The position numbers and the translations under genes were made by a program. A model generated the notes under the pieces. The model was given only the letters and a program-made list of their open reading frames with translations, was not told the origin of the DNA and did not search any database. 64,000 bases of DNA from Paenibacillus lutrae (lineage in GTDB: Bacteria; Bacillota; Bacilli; Paenibacillales; NBRC-103111): contig NZ_RHLK01000008.1 of assembly GCF_009757775.1 (NCBI RefSeq), positions 1,171-65,170 on the forward strand. The letters run 5' to 3'. Shown in pieces: positions 43,793-53,237 of the stretch; positions within the stretch are counted from its first letter, which is position 1; each line of letters begins with the position of its first letter.

Positions 43793-44656
43793 ATGAAAGA
43801 TCGAATTGTTATGATTACGGGCGCCAATTCGGGCATGGGACTGTCCACGGCAATAGAACTCGCGCGGCAAGGCGCTAAAGTGGTTATGGTATGCCGCAGC
43901 AGAGAGCGGGGAGAACGGGCGCTTCAGGAAGCGGCCGAGCAAAGCGGTTCCCGGGAGATCCGGCTTATGATCTGTGATCTGGGATCGCTCGCAAGTATCC
44001 GGAGCTTCGCAGCAGAATTCAAGCGCGAATATGACCGGCTTGACGTATTAATCAACAATGCCGGTGTCGTTTCGATTAAACGGGAGCTTACGGCGGACGG
44101 ATTTGAAATGATGCTGGGCGTGAATCATTTGGGCCATTTCCTGCTTACCAATCTGCTGCTGGGGCATCTGGCACGCTCCACACAGGGCAGGATCATCGTT
44201 CTATCGTCAGGAGCGCACAAAATCGGGAAAATCCATTGGGAGGATCCGACCTTAAGCCGCGGATTCAGCGTCTGGAAAGGCTATGCACAATCCAAGCTGG
44301 CCAACCTTCTCTTTATGGCCGAGCTTGCACAGCGGCTGAAGCACACGAACATAACAGTGAACAGCGTGCATCCGGGTGCTGTCAGTACGGGCTTAGGAGT
44401 CAACCGGAGCACGGGATTCGGCAAATCGATCCACGCTCTTCTGAGACCTTTCTTCCAGACGCCGGCCGAAGGAGCCTCCACAGCAATTTATTTGGCAGCA
44501 AGCGATGAAGTCCTTCGTACGACCGGGCAATATTACTATAAGAAAAAAGTGTCACCTCTATCGGCCGCAGCGCGCGACCGGCAGCTTGCAGCCCGGTTCT
44601 GGGCCTGGAGTGAGCAGGAAGTGAAACTGGAGAAGTCCGAGAATTATTTCGCCTAA
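43793..44656 (+). CDS. Short-chain dehydrogenase/reductase
   Basis: 287 residues of the retinol-dehydrogenase-like branch. The NAD(P) site TGANSGMG is at 9-16, with the NNAGV strand, catalytic Ser in VLSSGAH, and YAQSK for Tyr/Lys, followed by HPGAVST. CRSRERG after the second strand favours NADPH. The substrate is unknown. GGAGGA lies well placed upstream of the ATG. Confidence 0.9.
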   Translation: MKDRIVMITGANSGMGLSTAIELARQGAKVVMVCRSRERGERALQEAAEQSGSREIRLMICDLGSLASIRSFAAEFKREYDRLDVLINNAGVVSIKRELTADGFEMMLGVNHLGHFLLTNLLLGHLARSTQGRIIVLSSGAHKIGKIHWEDPTLSRGFSVWKGYAQSKLANLLFMAELAQRLKHTNITVNSVHPGAVSTGLGVNRSTGFGKSIHALLRPFFQTPAEGASTAIYLAASDEVLRTTGQYYYKKKVSPLSAAARDRQLAARFWAWSEQEVKLEKSENYFA

Positions 44657-44742
44657 ACGGAATCATTCCATTCGTTAAGATACCGGCACAATGCTCGGCG
44701 GGAGGATAGCGGCTTCCCGCAGTTAAATAGGGTTAACCTCGA

Positions 44743-44809
44743 TCCCCCTCCTGGAAACTTATTGGGTCAGCCTCCAGGCTGAACTCGTAAATTCCAGGGG
44801 GGCTTTTTG
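44743..44809 (+). terminator. Long terminator after the SDR gene
   Basis: CCCCC-TC-CTGGAA pairs with TTCCAGGGGGG, and a second hairpin (TCAGCCTCCAGGCTGA) sits in the loop. CTTTTTG follows. The rest of 44657-45041 is the leader of the next operon, without another gene. Confidence 0.85.
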
Positions 44810-45041
44810 TATGAGTACAGCCTAATAACCCCGCAGCGGCGGGCTTTCCATGCCGAGTTTACCGACTTTCAGGTAATTGCCATCTTTTCATATTCGCAGT
44901 TTCGGTAAGCAAGGGGAAGGAATGTGAATAGTCTAATCGGGCTTCATACGGCTACAATAAAATCATGCACGGAAGAGGCCTGGATGAAGCCTGGATGAGG
45001 CAGGCTCCTTACCGGGGAGTTTAGATAAAGGAGAGGGTTAG

Positions 45042-46586
45042 ATGAGAATGTGGCGGAGTAAGTGGAACAAGTTTGGGAAAATTGCGCTGACAGCTGTATT
45101 GACGGGCTCGATCCTGGCGGGATGCGCTAAGGAAGAAGATGCAAGCGGGAGTGAAAATGGAAGCGCTCTCGGAGAGAAAGCGGTCACGCTGAATATGATG
45201 ACCTTCTCTCATACGAACTGGCCTTACAAAGAAGACTGGCCGATCTATAAATTCCTGAAAGAGAAAACGAATGTATCTTTTAAGGTACAGCCTGTCATGA
45301 GCGATTATGCGACAACGATGAACCTGGCGATCTCATCCGGAGAGATACCGGATCTGATGATGGTCAACAGCCTGAAGGCGGCGAATACTCACGGGTCAAG
45401 CGGAGCTTTCGTCAATTTCTTCGAGCATCTGGACAAGATGCCGAATTATAAGAAATTCCTGGAGGAGCATCCGGATGTGAAAGCAGCCATTCTGTCTCCG
45501 GACGGGAAGAACTATTTTATGCCGCTCTACGGTCTGGAACAGCAGTCGCGCCGTTCCTGGCTTTTCAGAGATGACGTGTTCAAGAAGCATGGCCTGACGC
45601 CTCCGACCACCTACGACGAGCTGTACACCGTATCCAAAAAACTGAAGGAGCTGTATCCGGGCAGCTATCCGATTGCCGTCTTCAACGGCTTGTCACCGCT
45701 GCTTAATATGGCTCCGGGTTTCGGAACAGAAAGCGAATACTACTACGATTACGACAAAAAGGAATGGCGCTACGGCCCGTCCGAGAACAACTACAAGACG
45801 ATGGTCACGTACATGAACAAGTTCTACAAGGAAGGTCTTGTCGCTCCCGACTTCATGGCGCATAAACGGAAGCAGTTCAACGACCTGCTGCTGCAGAACA
45901 AAGCCTTCATTGCCAGCGACTATATCGGCATTATGGATGAGCTTCCGCTGACGCTCGGAGACAAAGCATCCGAGTTCAGCCTGGATTATATGATTCCTCC
46001 TGTAGGCTCGCCGGAAGGCAAAGCGCAGAACGTATTCAGTGGCCTTCAAGCGGACGGTTTTGTAGTCTCCGCCAATTCCAAGGAGCGTGATCTGCTTCTG
46101 GCTTATATGGACTTCCTCTTCTCTCCGGAAGGAATCGAACTGGCGACTTGGGGCAAAGAGGGCGAGACATACACGACAGAGAACGGTACGCGCAAGTTCA
46201 AAGCGGATTATAAAGGGTTCGGAGATCTGAGAACCAAGACGGGCATAGCCACAGTCGGTGCTCATACCGTTCTGGATATGAAAGCTTACGAATCCATGAA
46301 TTCTCCTAAGATGCAGGCAGCGATGAGCAAAGTCGGCAAATATGAGACGAAGACGCAGCCGCGTCTTGCCTATACGAATGAGGAGAATGAAGTGATCAGC
46401 ATGACAGGCGAAGCCGTCAAGAAATACAAGGAAGAGCAGATCGCCAAATTCATTCTGGGTCAGAAGAGTATGGACGAGTGGGATGCTTACGTAGCGGAAA
46501 TCAATAAGCTTGGCGTCCAGAAGGTGCTGGATGTCCACAAAGCGGCGTTTGAACGCAACCAGAAGTTCTTAAACGAAAGCAAATAA
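45042..46586 (+). CDS. Sugar ABC transporter substrate-binding lipoprotein
   Basis: 514 residues. A basic N-terminus and hydrophobic stretch end in the lipobox SILAGC with Cys28 as lipidation site. The mature part is of the extracellular solute-binding type 1 family seen beside LplB/LplC permeases in Paenibacillaceae. It starts LNMMTFSHTNWPYKEDWP, then ISSGEIPDLMMV. The substrate is probably an oligosaccharide from plant or fungal polymers. No ATPase gene is in the operon, so a shared MsmX-like ATPase is expected. ATG with AGGAGAGGG upstream. Confidence 0.92.
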   Translation: MRMWRSKWNKFGKIALTAVLTGSILAGCAKEEDASGSENGSALGEKAVTLNMMTFSHTNWPYKEDWPIYKFLKEKTNVSFKVQPVMSDYATTMNLAISSGEIPDLMMVNSLKAANTHGSSGAFVNFFEHLDKMPNYKKFLEEHPDVKAAILSPDGKNYFMPLYGLEQQSRRSWLFRDDVFKKHGLTPPTTYDELYTVSKKLKELYPGSYPIAVFNGLSPLLNMAPGFGTESEYYYDYDKKEWRYGPSENNYKTMVTYMNKFYKEGLVAPDFMAHKRKQFNDLLLQNKAFIASDYIGIMDELPLTLGDKASEFSLDYMIPPVGSPEGKAQNVFSGLQADGFVVSANSKERDLLLAYMDFLFSPEGIELATWGKEGETYTTENGTRKFKADYKGFGDLRTKTGIATVGAHTVLDMKAYESMNSPKMQAAMSKVGKYETKTQPRLAYTNEENEVISMTGEAVKKYKEEQIAKFILGQKSMDEWDAYVAEINKLGVQKVLDVHKAAFERNQKFLNESK

Positions 46587-46629
46587 GAAAAACGGAACCG
46601 TTAGCCGCTTCAAGTTCGTCAAATAGAAA

Positions 46630-46679
46630 TTCCTCCGGCCGCGGATTCAGGAAGTTCGGGCTTTCCCGGACCGGAGGAA
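46630..46679 (+). other. Intercistronic stem-loop
   Basis: TTCCTCCGG pairs with CCGGAGGAA over a structured loop between the binding protein and the first permease. It lacks a T run. Such structures often stabilise the upstream mRNA so that binding protein is made in excess over permeases. Confidence 0.6.
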
Positions 46680-46737
46680 CTTTATCGACATGAAGAGGTC
46701 ACTTCTAAGAATTTTACAGAAAAGGGGGAAGGATCCC

Positions 46738-47682
46738 TTGCAGGTATCAACGAAAGTGACGAGAAAAGCGAAGGAGAACTTGACCTTTGGACGCAAGCTC
46801 AGACGGGATAAGTATTTGCTCCTCCTCCTGCTTCCCTGCCTGCTTTATTATCTTGTATTTAAATATGCGCCGATTTTTGGCGTGGTCATCGCATTTAAGA
46901 ATTTCAATCTGTTTAAGGGCGTAATGGAAAGCGACTGGGTCGGCCTGAAGTATTTCTCCATGTTTTTCAACAGTCCGGACTTCTGGCCTGTCCTTCGCAA
47001 TACGTTCCTGCTCGGTCTGTACAAGCTGATCTTCGGTTTCCCGGCACCGATCATTCTGGCGCTGCTGATTAACGAAGTCCGCAAGTCGTTTCTGAAAAGA
47101 TTCGTCCAGACCATCAGCTATCTGCCGCATTTTATATCCAATGTAGTCGTAGCGGGGATTGCGGTGATGTTCCTGTCGCCGACCAGCGGGATTGTGAACC
47201 AGCTCCTGAGCGCGATCGGAGCGGAGCGGATTAACTTCCTCGTGGAAGCCTCCTGGTTCCGTTCCATCTATGTATCGACGGACGTCTGGCAGCACATCGG
47301 ATGGGGAACGATCATTTACCTGGCGGCGCTGACGGCCATAGATCCGCAGATGTATGAGGCGGCCCGGATGGACGGGGCCAACCGCTGGAAACAGATGCTG
47401 CATATTACTCTTCCGGGGATTACCCCGGCGATCGTTATTATTCTCATTCTCGATATTGGCAAGATTCTGGAAATCGGATTCGAGAAAGTATACTTGCTGG
47501 CAACGCCGGCTACCTATGAGGCCGCCGATATCATTTCGACTTACGTATACCGGATTGGCTTGACTCAGGGAAATTACAGTTATGCGACCGCGATTGATCT
47601 GTTTACCGGGATCATCAGTTTCATCTTCATCATCGCGGCTAACGCCTTCAGCCGCAAAGTCAGCGGAAGCAGCATCTGGTAG
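46738..47682 (+). CDS. Sugar ABC transporter permease, LplB type
   Basis: About 314 residues, six membrane helices, starting after a cytoplasmic basic segment (LTFGRKLRRDKYLLL). The permease coupling loop is EAARMDGANRWKQMLHITLPG, split as EAARMDGAN and RWKQMLHITLPG. It works with the next gene as a heterodimer. I place the start at TTG 46738, five bases after GGGGGAAGG. An ATG at 46690 would lengthen it by 16 residues but has its binding site inside the preceding stem-loop. Confidence 0.9.
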   Translation: MQVSTKVTRKAKENLTFGRKLRRDKYLLLLLLPCLLYYLVFKYAPIFGVVIAFKNFNLFKGVMESDWVGLKYFSMFFNSPDFWPVLRNTFLLGLYKLIFGFPAPIILALLINEVRKSFLKRFVQTISYLPHFISNVVVAGIAVMFLSPTSGIVNQLLSAIGAERINFLVEASWFRSIYVSTDVWQHIGWGTIIYLAALTAIDPQMYEAARMDGANRWKQMLHITLPGITPAIVIILILDIGKILEIGFEKVYLLATPATYEAADIISTYVYRIGLTQGNYSYATAIDLFTGIISFIFIIAANAFSRKVSGSSIW

Positions 47683-47695
47683 AGGGGGAGAAGAT

Positions 47696-48559
47696 ATGAA
47701 ACAACGGTGGAACTGGTTCGATGCGTTGAACGCCCTGGTGCTCTTCGGCGTCGTAGCGGCCTGCTTGTATCCGTTCATCTATATGCTGGCCGTATCGCTC
47801 AGCGACTCGGCGGCAATTGCCCGGGGGAAGGTGTGGCTGTGGCCCCAGGGTTTTAATTTCGACATGTACCAGTATGTGTTTGAAGACGGGCGCGTGCTGA
47901 AGGGCTATAAGAATACGTTGATTTACGTTACGTTAGGTACCGCAATCTCGCTTATCGTCACGGCTCTTGGAGCCTATGCGCTGTCTAAGAACAAGATGGT
48001 GCTGTGCAAACCGGTCCTTCTGATGATCGTCTTCACGATGTTCTTCAGCGGAGGCATGATCCCGACCTTCCTGGTCGTGAAGGAGCTCGGCCTGGTCAAC
48101 ACCGTCTGGGGGATGGTTCTGCCCGGAGCGGTGGGGACTTGGAACCTGCTCATTATGCGTACCTTCTTCATGGGAATGCCGCAAGAACTCGAAGAGTCCG
48201 GCAAAATTGACGGACTGTCCGAGATCGGGATTTTCTTCCGGATTGTTCTGCCGCTGTCGAAGCCGGTACTGGCCACAATCGGCCTTTATTATGCGGTCGG
48301 CATGTGGAACAATTTCATGGGACCGCTGCTCTATCTGCGCAGTGCGGATCTTCAGCCGCTGCAGGTCATCCTGCGCAACATCGTCCTATCGGGACAGTTT
48401 ACGGGGAGTGAAGGACCTGTGGTGGGCGATATCGTCATCGTGGAGGACGCTCTTAAGTTCGCGACGATTATGGTCTCCACCCTACCGATTCTGATGGTAT
48501 ATCCGTTCATCCAGAAATACTTTGTAAAAGGAGCCTTAATCGGCTCCGTCAAAGGCTGA
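47696..48559 (+). CDS. Sugar ABC transporter permease, LplC type
   Basis: 287 residues with six membrane helices. The coupling motif is EESGKIDGLSEIGIFFRIVLP, read as EESGKIDG and FFRIVLPLSKP. The ATG at 47696 lies 13 bases after the previous stop, with GAGGGGGAG in front. Partner of the LplB-type permease; together they form the membrane channel for the substrate. Confidence 0.92.
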   Translation: MKQRWNWFDALNALVLFGVVAACLYPFIYMLAVSLSDSAAIARGKVWLWPQGFNFDMYQYVFEDGRVLKGYKNTLIYVTLGTAISLIVTALGAYALSKNKMVLCKPVLLMIVFTMFFSGGMIPTFLVVKELGLVNTVWGMVLPGAVGTWNLLIMRTFFMGMPQELEESGKIDGLSEIGIFFRIVLPLSKPVLATIGLYYAVGMWNNFMGPLLYLRSADLQPLQVILRNIVLSGQFTGSEGPVVGDIVIVEDALKFATIMVSTLPILMVYPFIQKYFVKGALIGSVKG

Positions 48560-48572
48560 TCCAGCCGGCACG

Positions 48573-50816
48573 TCACCCCTTATTCCGGAGAATCGTTTTC
48601 CGGTAATCACCCGGTGGCTGGCCGGTTTCTTTTTTGAACATGCGGATAAAAGAAGTCACATTCCGGTAACCGATGGAGTTGCCGACCTCCTGGATGGATA
48701 ACGAAGTCGACTCGAGCAATTCCTTGGCTTTGAAGATGCGGACTGCATTCAGCTGATCGCTGAAGTTGCTGCCGGTCTTTTCTTTGATATAACCCGATAA
48801 GTAGGTGGGCGACATGTTAAGCTTCTGCGCCAGCAGATCCAGAGAAATATCCTCGGCGTAATGAGTTTCCAGGAAAGTAATGACATATTGGATAATGTCG
48901 TAATTTTCTTCCCTCTTGAGCTTAATGGCACGCGCCGCTTCGGATATAAGCAGCTCCAGCGATTCCCGGTACTGATCCGGCGTCACGCTGTACGACAGCA
49001 TCAGAGGGGTATCGGGACGCCATTCATGAACGATCTTCAGCAGCTCTACCGTCCGCCGGATCCGGAGCGCTGTGTGATCGGCGAACCGCTGCAGCTGTTC
49101 GGAAGTTGCCCCCTGCCGGTCCAGTCCTTCCAGGGCGCGCTGGACCAGCTGCCGGCAGGCGGTCTCACTGCCGGCTTGCAGGTTGACGTAGAATTCATGC
49201 TCCTGCTCCGTGGTAAAGCCGGTCAGCTCGGGTACAGGTTCTTTCTCCCAAATAATTTGCGTCTCTTCCACCGGTTTGGCCTGCCCGATCAGAGACAGGG
49301 CTTCGGCGTAAGCCTGGTCAAAGTCCGCGGATTGCTGGAAAAGCGAAGACACGGCAATGGTAATCAGATAGGAGCTGCGGTCCTGATCGAATATCTGTTT
49401 TAACCGGCCCAGACACTGCTGGAGCTGGCCGGATTTCTCGCCGGTATAGACGATCGTCAGAATTTGCTGGGTCTCCATTTGAAACGTATGAGACAGCGGG
49501 AAGGCTGAGCCGATCTGAAGCCGGATAATTTCCTGGATCTTGGCGGTCGCCTTCAGCATCAGTTCCCGGAGCCGGTCCGTCTGCAGCTGCCGGTATCTCA
49601 GCTGATGGACGACAATCATAAAGGCGCCATCCCCGACCCACAGGTCCTTAGAGGCCTGCGGGTCTATTTCGATATTTTTGAACCGGGCCATGTAATTGTA
49701 GCTGGTCAGCATCGGCCGTGTGCTCTCCATCCATGCTTTGATCTGCCGGCGTTCGTGCTTAAGCCCCTGCAGATGATCGGAAATGGCATTGAACTCGGCG
49801 ATACTCCCTTGATACAGCTCGGTTTCGATCTGATTCAGACCGGTAATCATTTTCTTCAAAGGCCGGTTAATCGTACGGCTGAAGAAGAAGGAGGCCCCGA
49901 TACCGATCAGGACGGTGGCGGCAAATAACAGAAGCGCAATCCAGTTCATCCGGGTAATATTCTGGTTCAGATTGTCATGGGGAATGACGGTGACATAAGT
50001 AAAACCGGACTCGCTGCCTCTCTCATAGAAGTAGTACGTTCCGTCATTCAGAATCCATTCCGTCTTGCCGTCCCAAGCGGGTAAATCTTCAGCCATTGCG
50101 GTCTCATCGGATTTGAAAAGAGGCTGGCCGGCGGAATCCAGCAGAAAAAATTGCGAGCCGGGGCGTCCCTGATACGTCTCGTACCATTTTTGCATATCCA
50201 CAAAAGCAATGATTTCGTAAGGGCTCCCTGCCACATTCGTTCGTATGGGAAGCAGGAGGACATTCCCCCGGTCGGGGTTGATCGCGAATGTCCGGCTTGG
50301 AAGGGTCAGCAGGAATCCCGGCTCATTGCCGCGGTTTTTCCAGAAATCAAGGGGATAGCTTTTATTGACGTAGTAATAATCGAACATGCGGTCCTCATCG
50401 ACCAGCCCGTCTTTCTCCAGAAGGAACGCATGGTTCCGGTAATAAATCATGACATTGTTGAGGTGGTAATACGGCTGTCCGACCAAACCTCTGATCTGAG
50501 CGGTGATTTTCTCTATCTGCAAATAATCGATCCCGGCCTTGCCGCTTCCTTCAGCCTGCCGCTGAACACTCAGCACGTATTCGTCATGCTGCAGAGTAAG
50601 GAGGCTGCTTTTCCAGGTCTTGTACTGTTTCTCGAAGCTGTCTACGGTATTGCGGATCAGCGTCCGGTTATAGTGGACGATTTCATTGCCTACATTGCGC
50701 GTGTAGAACGTTAAGGACCAAATATTGTAGGACGAGAGTAAGACAATGACGATAAGAAAATACAGCAGCATTTTGACGAAAAGAGAATGGAACGGAAATC
50801 GTTTGATTAAGTTCAT
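48573..50816 (-). CDS. Membrane-anchored AraC-family regulator
   Basis: 747 residues. A first membrane helix (about 11-33) and a second near 293-313 enclose an extracellular sensor domain of the Cache type. The C-terminal ~100 residues hold the AraC double helix-turn-helix: ISLDLLAQKLNMSPTYLSGY and LSIQEVGNSIGYRNVTSFIR, followed by FKKETGQPPGDYR. It is convergent with the ABC operon, its likely target, and would sense the sugar or a cell-wall signal outside. Typical of Paenibacillaceae carbohydrate loci. Confidence 0.9.
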   Translation of the reverse strand: MNLIKRFPFHSLFVKMLLYFLIVIVLLSSYNIWSLTFYTRNVGNEIVHYNRTLIRNTVDSFEKQYKTWKSSLLTLQHDEYVLSVQRQAEGSGKAGIDYLQIEKITAQIRGLVGQPYYHLNNVMIYYRNHAFLLEKDGLVDEDRMFDYYYVNKSYPLDFWKNRGNEPGFLLTLPSRTFAINPDRGNVLLLPIRTNVAGSPYEIIAFVDMQKWYETYQGRPGSQFFLLDSAGQPLFKSDETAMAEDLPAWDGKTEWILNDGTYYFYERGSESGFTYVTVIPHDNLNQNITRMNWIALLLFAATVLIGIGASFFFSRTINRPLKKMITGLNQIETELYQGSIAEFNAISDHLQGLKHERRQIKAWMESTRPMLTSYNYMARFKNIEIDPQASKDLWVGDGAFMIVVHQLRYRQLQTDRLRELMLKATAKIQEIIRLQIGSAFPLSHTFQMETQQILTIVYTGEKSGQLQQCLGRLKQIFDQDRSSYLITIAVSSLFQQSADFDQAYAEALSLIGQAKPVEETQIIWEKEPVPELTGFTTEQEHEFYVNLQAGSETACRQLVQRALEGLDRQGATSEQLQRFADHTALRIRRTVELLKIVHEWRPDTPLMLSYSVTPDQYRESLELLISEAARAIKLKREENYDIIQYVITFLETHYAEDISLDLLAQKLNMSPTYLSGYIKEKTGSNFSDQLNAVRIFKAKELLESTSLSIQEVGNSIGYRNVTSFIRMFKKETGQPPGDYRKTILRNKG

Positions 50817-50952
50817 GCGAAATCTCCTTATGTATACGCTCTCTTTACTAGTTTAGCGGAGAGTAGGGTGATGAGGAAGGAAATAGTTGCTACTTTACAA
50901 CTTTTTCATGAAAAATTTATTCTTCCATAACAAGGGGGTATTCCGGATAGGA

Positions 50953-50964
50953 ATAACCGGTTAT
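50953..50964. promoter_or_regulatory. Perfect palindrome upstream of the PTS regulator
   Basis: ATAACCGGTTAT, a 12-base perfect palindrome, lies between the divergent AraC and PTS-regulator genes and about 70 bases before a TATAAT (51035-51040). It is a candidate operator or activator site; which protein binds is unknown. Confidence 0.4.
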
Positions 50965-51034
50965 CGGGAATGAATTCATTTTTGCACAAACCGGGCTACA
51001 TCATTTGAACTGTCTTTGGTCCTGTGCCCCTAGG

Positions 51035-51040
51035 TATAAT
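51035..51040 (+). promoter_or_regulatory. -10 box of the PTS operon
   Basis: TATAAT about 50 bases before the regulator gene. No good -35 is found at 16-18 bases, which fits a promoter needing an activator. Confidence 0.45.
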
Positions 51041-51087
51041 CAAGACGAACCAACGAGTACACTAAGCGGCAAAGGAGTGGATGCCGT

Positions 51088-53211
51088 ATTCTGGACGAAC
51101 GCAGTACACGGATCATGGCACTGCTGCAGGAAGCTGCGGATTACGTGTCTCTGGAAGAATTAATGAAGAAGCTGGGGATTTCCCGGCGTATGGTCTATTA
51201 CGATCTTGATAAAATAAACGATTGGCTCAAGCAAATGCATCTGCCGCCTGTGGAATATGTACGTTCGGCCGGTTACTATCTGCCGGAAGAAAGCCGGGCG
51301 GGCTTACCCGGACTGGCGGGCAAACTGCCGCCGCAGCAATATTACTTCTCGCAGCGGGAACGGCTGTCCTGGCTGGCCGTGCAGCTGATATCGGCATCAG
51401 ATTCTTTATTCGTCCACAATCTGACTGACAGTCTTCAGGTCAGCAGGGGGACGGTGCTTAAGGATCTGAATCTCATCCGGCCCGAACTGAAGGATTTACG
51501 TCTGGAGGTCACCTATGACCGCAAGCTGGGGTACCGGGTGCGGGGCGAAGAGGGCGACCAGAGAAAAGCGCTGTCTCATTATCTCGGGTATGTGCTTGGT
51601 AAAGCGGGATGGGAACAGGCTGTGAATCAGCTTCATAAGCTGCCCGGTTATGAACTGGCTAAGCCGGTGTTCCCGGAGAACAGTGCAGAGCAGCTGAAAG
51701 AATTATCCGGGTTAATAGCGGAGAGTGAAAGGCTGCTGGGCCTGGAGCTTACGGATGAGATGGTCTTCAGTCTTACCGGGCAATTTCTGTTAACGGCCCG
51801 CAGGATTCAGCTCGGAAGAGTCATCTCTGTAGATGAGGATGAACTCAAGGTACTGCGGCGTATGCCGGAGTACACGGCGGCCAGACAAATCGCGGAAGGT
51901 CTGGAGAGTATGACCGGAAGCGCAATACCGGAAGAAGAGGTCGGCTATATGACGATGCATCTTCTCGGAGCCAGACTGAACTGGATGGACCCGCTTGCCG
52001 GTACAGATGAGATGCTGGGGCCGCTGAAGAACGCAGCCCGCGAAATGACAGATGCCTTCCAGCGTTACGCCTGCTTATTTCTGCCTAACCGGGAGGTTAT
52101 GGAAGAGAATCTGCTCGTTCATCTCAAGCCTGCTTATTACCGGATTCGGTACGGACTCGAATACGAGAATCCGCTGCTGGAGAACATCCGGTCGAAATAC
52201 GGCGAAGTGTTCGAGCTGGCAAGGCGCTCAGCGGGTCCATTCGAGAAGCTGGTCGGCCGCAGGCTGGACGACAGCGAAATCAGTTATCTTGCGATGCATT
52301 TCGGCGGCTGGCTGCGCAGAGAGAATACACAGCCGGCTGCCAGAAGCAAAGCCGCGATTGTCTGCGTGAACGGAATCTCCGCTTCACGGATGCTGAAATC
52401 GCAGCTGGAGCATCTGTTCTCGGCGGTTGATATAACAGCCGTCCTGTCGCTCAGAGATTACAAGGTGTTCGGCGAAGACGAGATTGATTTTATCTTCTCG
52501 ACGATTCCGCTGCCGGACAGCCGGGTTCCCGTGTTCGTCGTCAACCCGATTCTGAGTGATAAAGACAAGGAGCATCTGCTGAACCAGGTGAACACGGCTC
52601 TGGGACGGCGCTCGCGGGTCCAGGCCAGTTCCGTCCAGGCACTGATGGATATTGTCCGCAAGTATGCGGACATCACGGATGAGGCGGGGCTGACTGATGA
52701 GCTGAACCGCTACATGTCAGCCGAGAAGACTTGGCTCAGCGAGTCGCGCAAGCCGGCGCTGGCCGATCTGCTGCCCGCTTCGATGATCCGGGTTCAGCCG
52801 CGGGCCTCAGACTGGAGAGCGGCCATCCGGATGGCTTCGGAGCCGCTCCTGCGGGAAGGCCGCATTGAAGAAGCCTATGTCCAGGCGATGATTGATAAAG
52901 TCGAGGCGCTCGGTCCTTATATTGTCGTAGCGCCCGGCATCGCAATCGCACATGGAAAACCGCAGGACGGTGTGAAGCGTCTTGGCATGAGTCTCCTGAG
53001 ACTGGAGGAAGCGGTCGCATTCTCGGATCAGGAGAGGCATCAGGTCCAGGTCATTCTGGTGCTTGCCGCTATAGATGGAGAATCTCATTTAAAGGCTTTA
53101 TCCGAATTAACGATCCTGCTGCGCGAGGAGAAGAGCTTGATCCGGCTTAAGGAAGCCGGGACGATCCAAGAACTTGTGGAGCTGATCGGGCCAAATGGCA
53201 GTGGTAGATAG
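51088..53211 (+). CDS. PTS-regulated transcriptional activator, MtlR/BglG type (HTH-PRD-PRD-EIIB-EIIA)
   Basis: About 707 residues. An N-terminal helix-turn-helix (VSLEELMKKLGISRRMVYYDL) is followed by a second (VSRGTVLKDLNLIRPEL). Next are two PRD domains with phosphorylatable His (MTMHLLGARL; LAMHFGGWL), an EIIB-like domain (IVCVNGISASRML) and a C-terminal EIIA-like domain with the active His in GIAIAHGKPQDG. It senses PTS flux and activates the downstream genes. The start is uncertain: AGGAG at 51073 fits ATT at 51088 (or CTG at 51091), giving the family-like ILDERSTRIMALL. The first in-frame ATG at 51115 has no binding site. Confidence 0.88.
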   Translation: MLDERSTRIMALLQEAADYVSLEELMKKLGISRRMVYYDLDKINDWLKQMHLPPVEYVRSAGYYLPEESRAGLPGLAGKLPPQQYYFSQRERLSWLAVQLISASDSLFVHNLTDSLQVSRGTVLKDLNLIRPELKDLRLEVTYDRKLGYRVRGEEGDQRKALSHYLGYVLGKAGWEQAVNQLHKLPGYELAKPVFPENSAEQLKELSGLIAESERLLGLELTDEMVFSLTGQFLLTARRIQLGRVISVDEDELKVLRRMPEYTAARQIAEGLESMTGSAIPEEEVGYMTMHLLGARLNWMDPLAGTDEMLGPLKNAAREMTDAFQRYACLFLPNREVMEENLLVHLKPAYYRIRYGLEYENPLLENIRSKYGEVFELARRSAGPFEKLVGRRLDDSEISYLAMHFGGWLRRENTQPAARSKAAIVCVNGISASRMLKSQLEHLFSAVDITAVLSLRDYKVFGEDEIDFIFSTIPLPDSRVPVFVVNPILSDKDKEHLLNQVNTALGRRSRVQASSVQALMDIVRKYADITDEAGLTDELNRYMSAEKTWLSESRKPALADLLPASMIRVQPRASDWRAAIRMASEPLLREGRIEEAYVQAMIDKVEALGPYIVVAPGIAIAHGKPQDGVKRLGMSLLRLEEAVAFSDQERHQVQVILVLAAIDGESHLKALSELTILLREEKSLIRLKEAGTIQELVELIGPNGSGR

Positions 53212-53237
53212 AATAGCTGTAACGGGAGAGATGAGAA

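Noticed and set aside
46747-47778. 343-codon minus-strand frame over the LplB permease
   Set aside because: Antisense of a well-recognised permease; highly charged shadow sequence.
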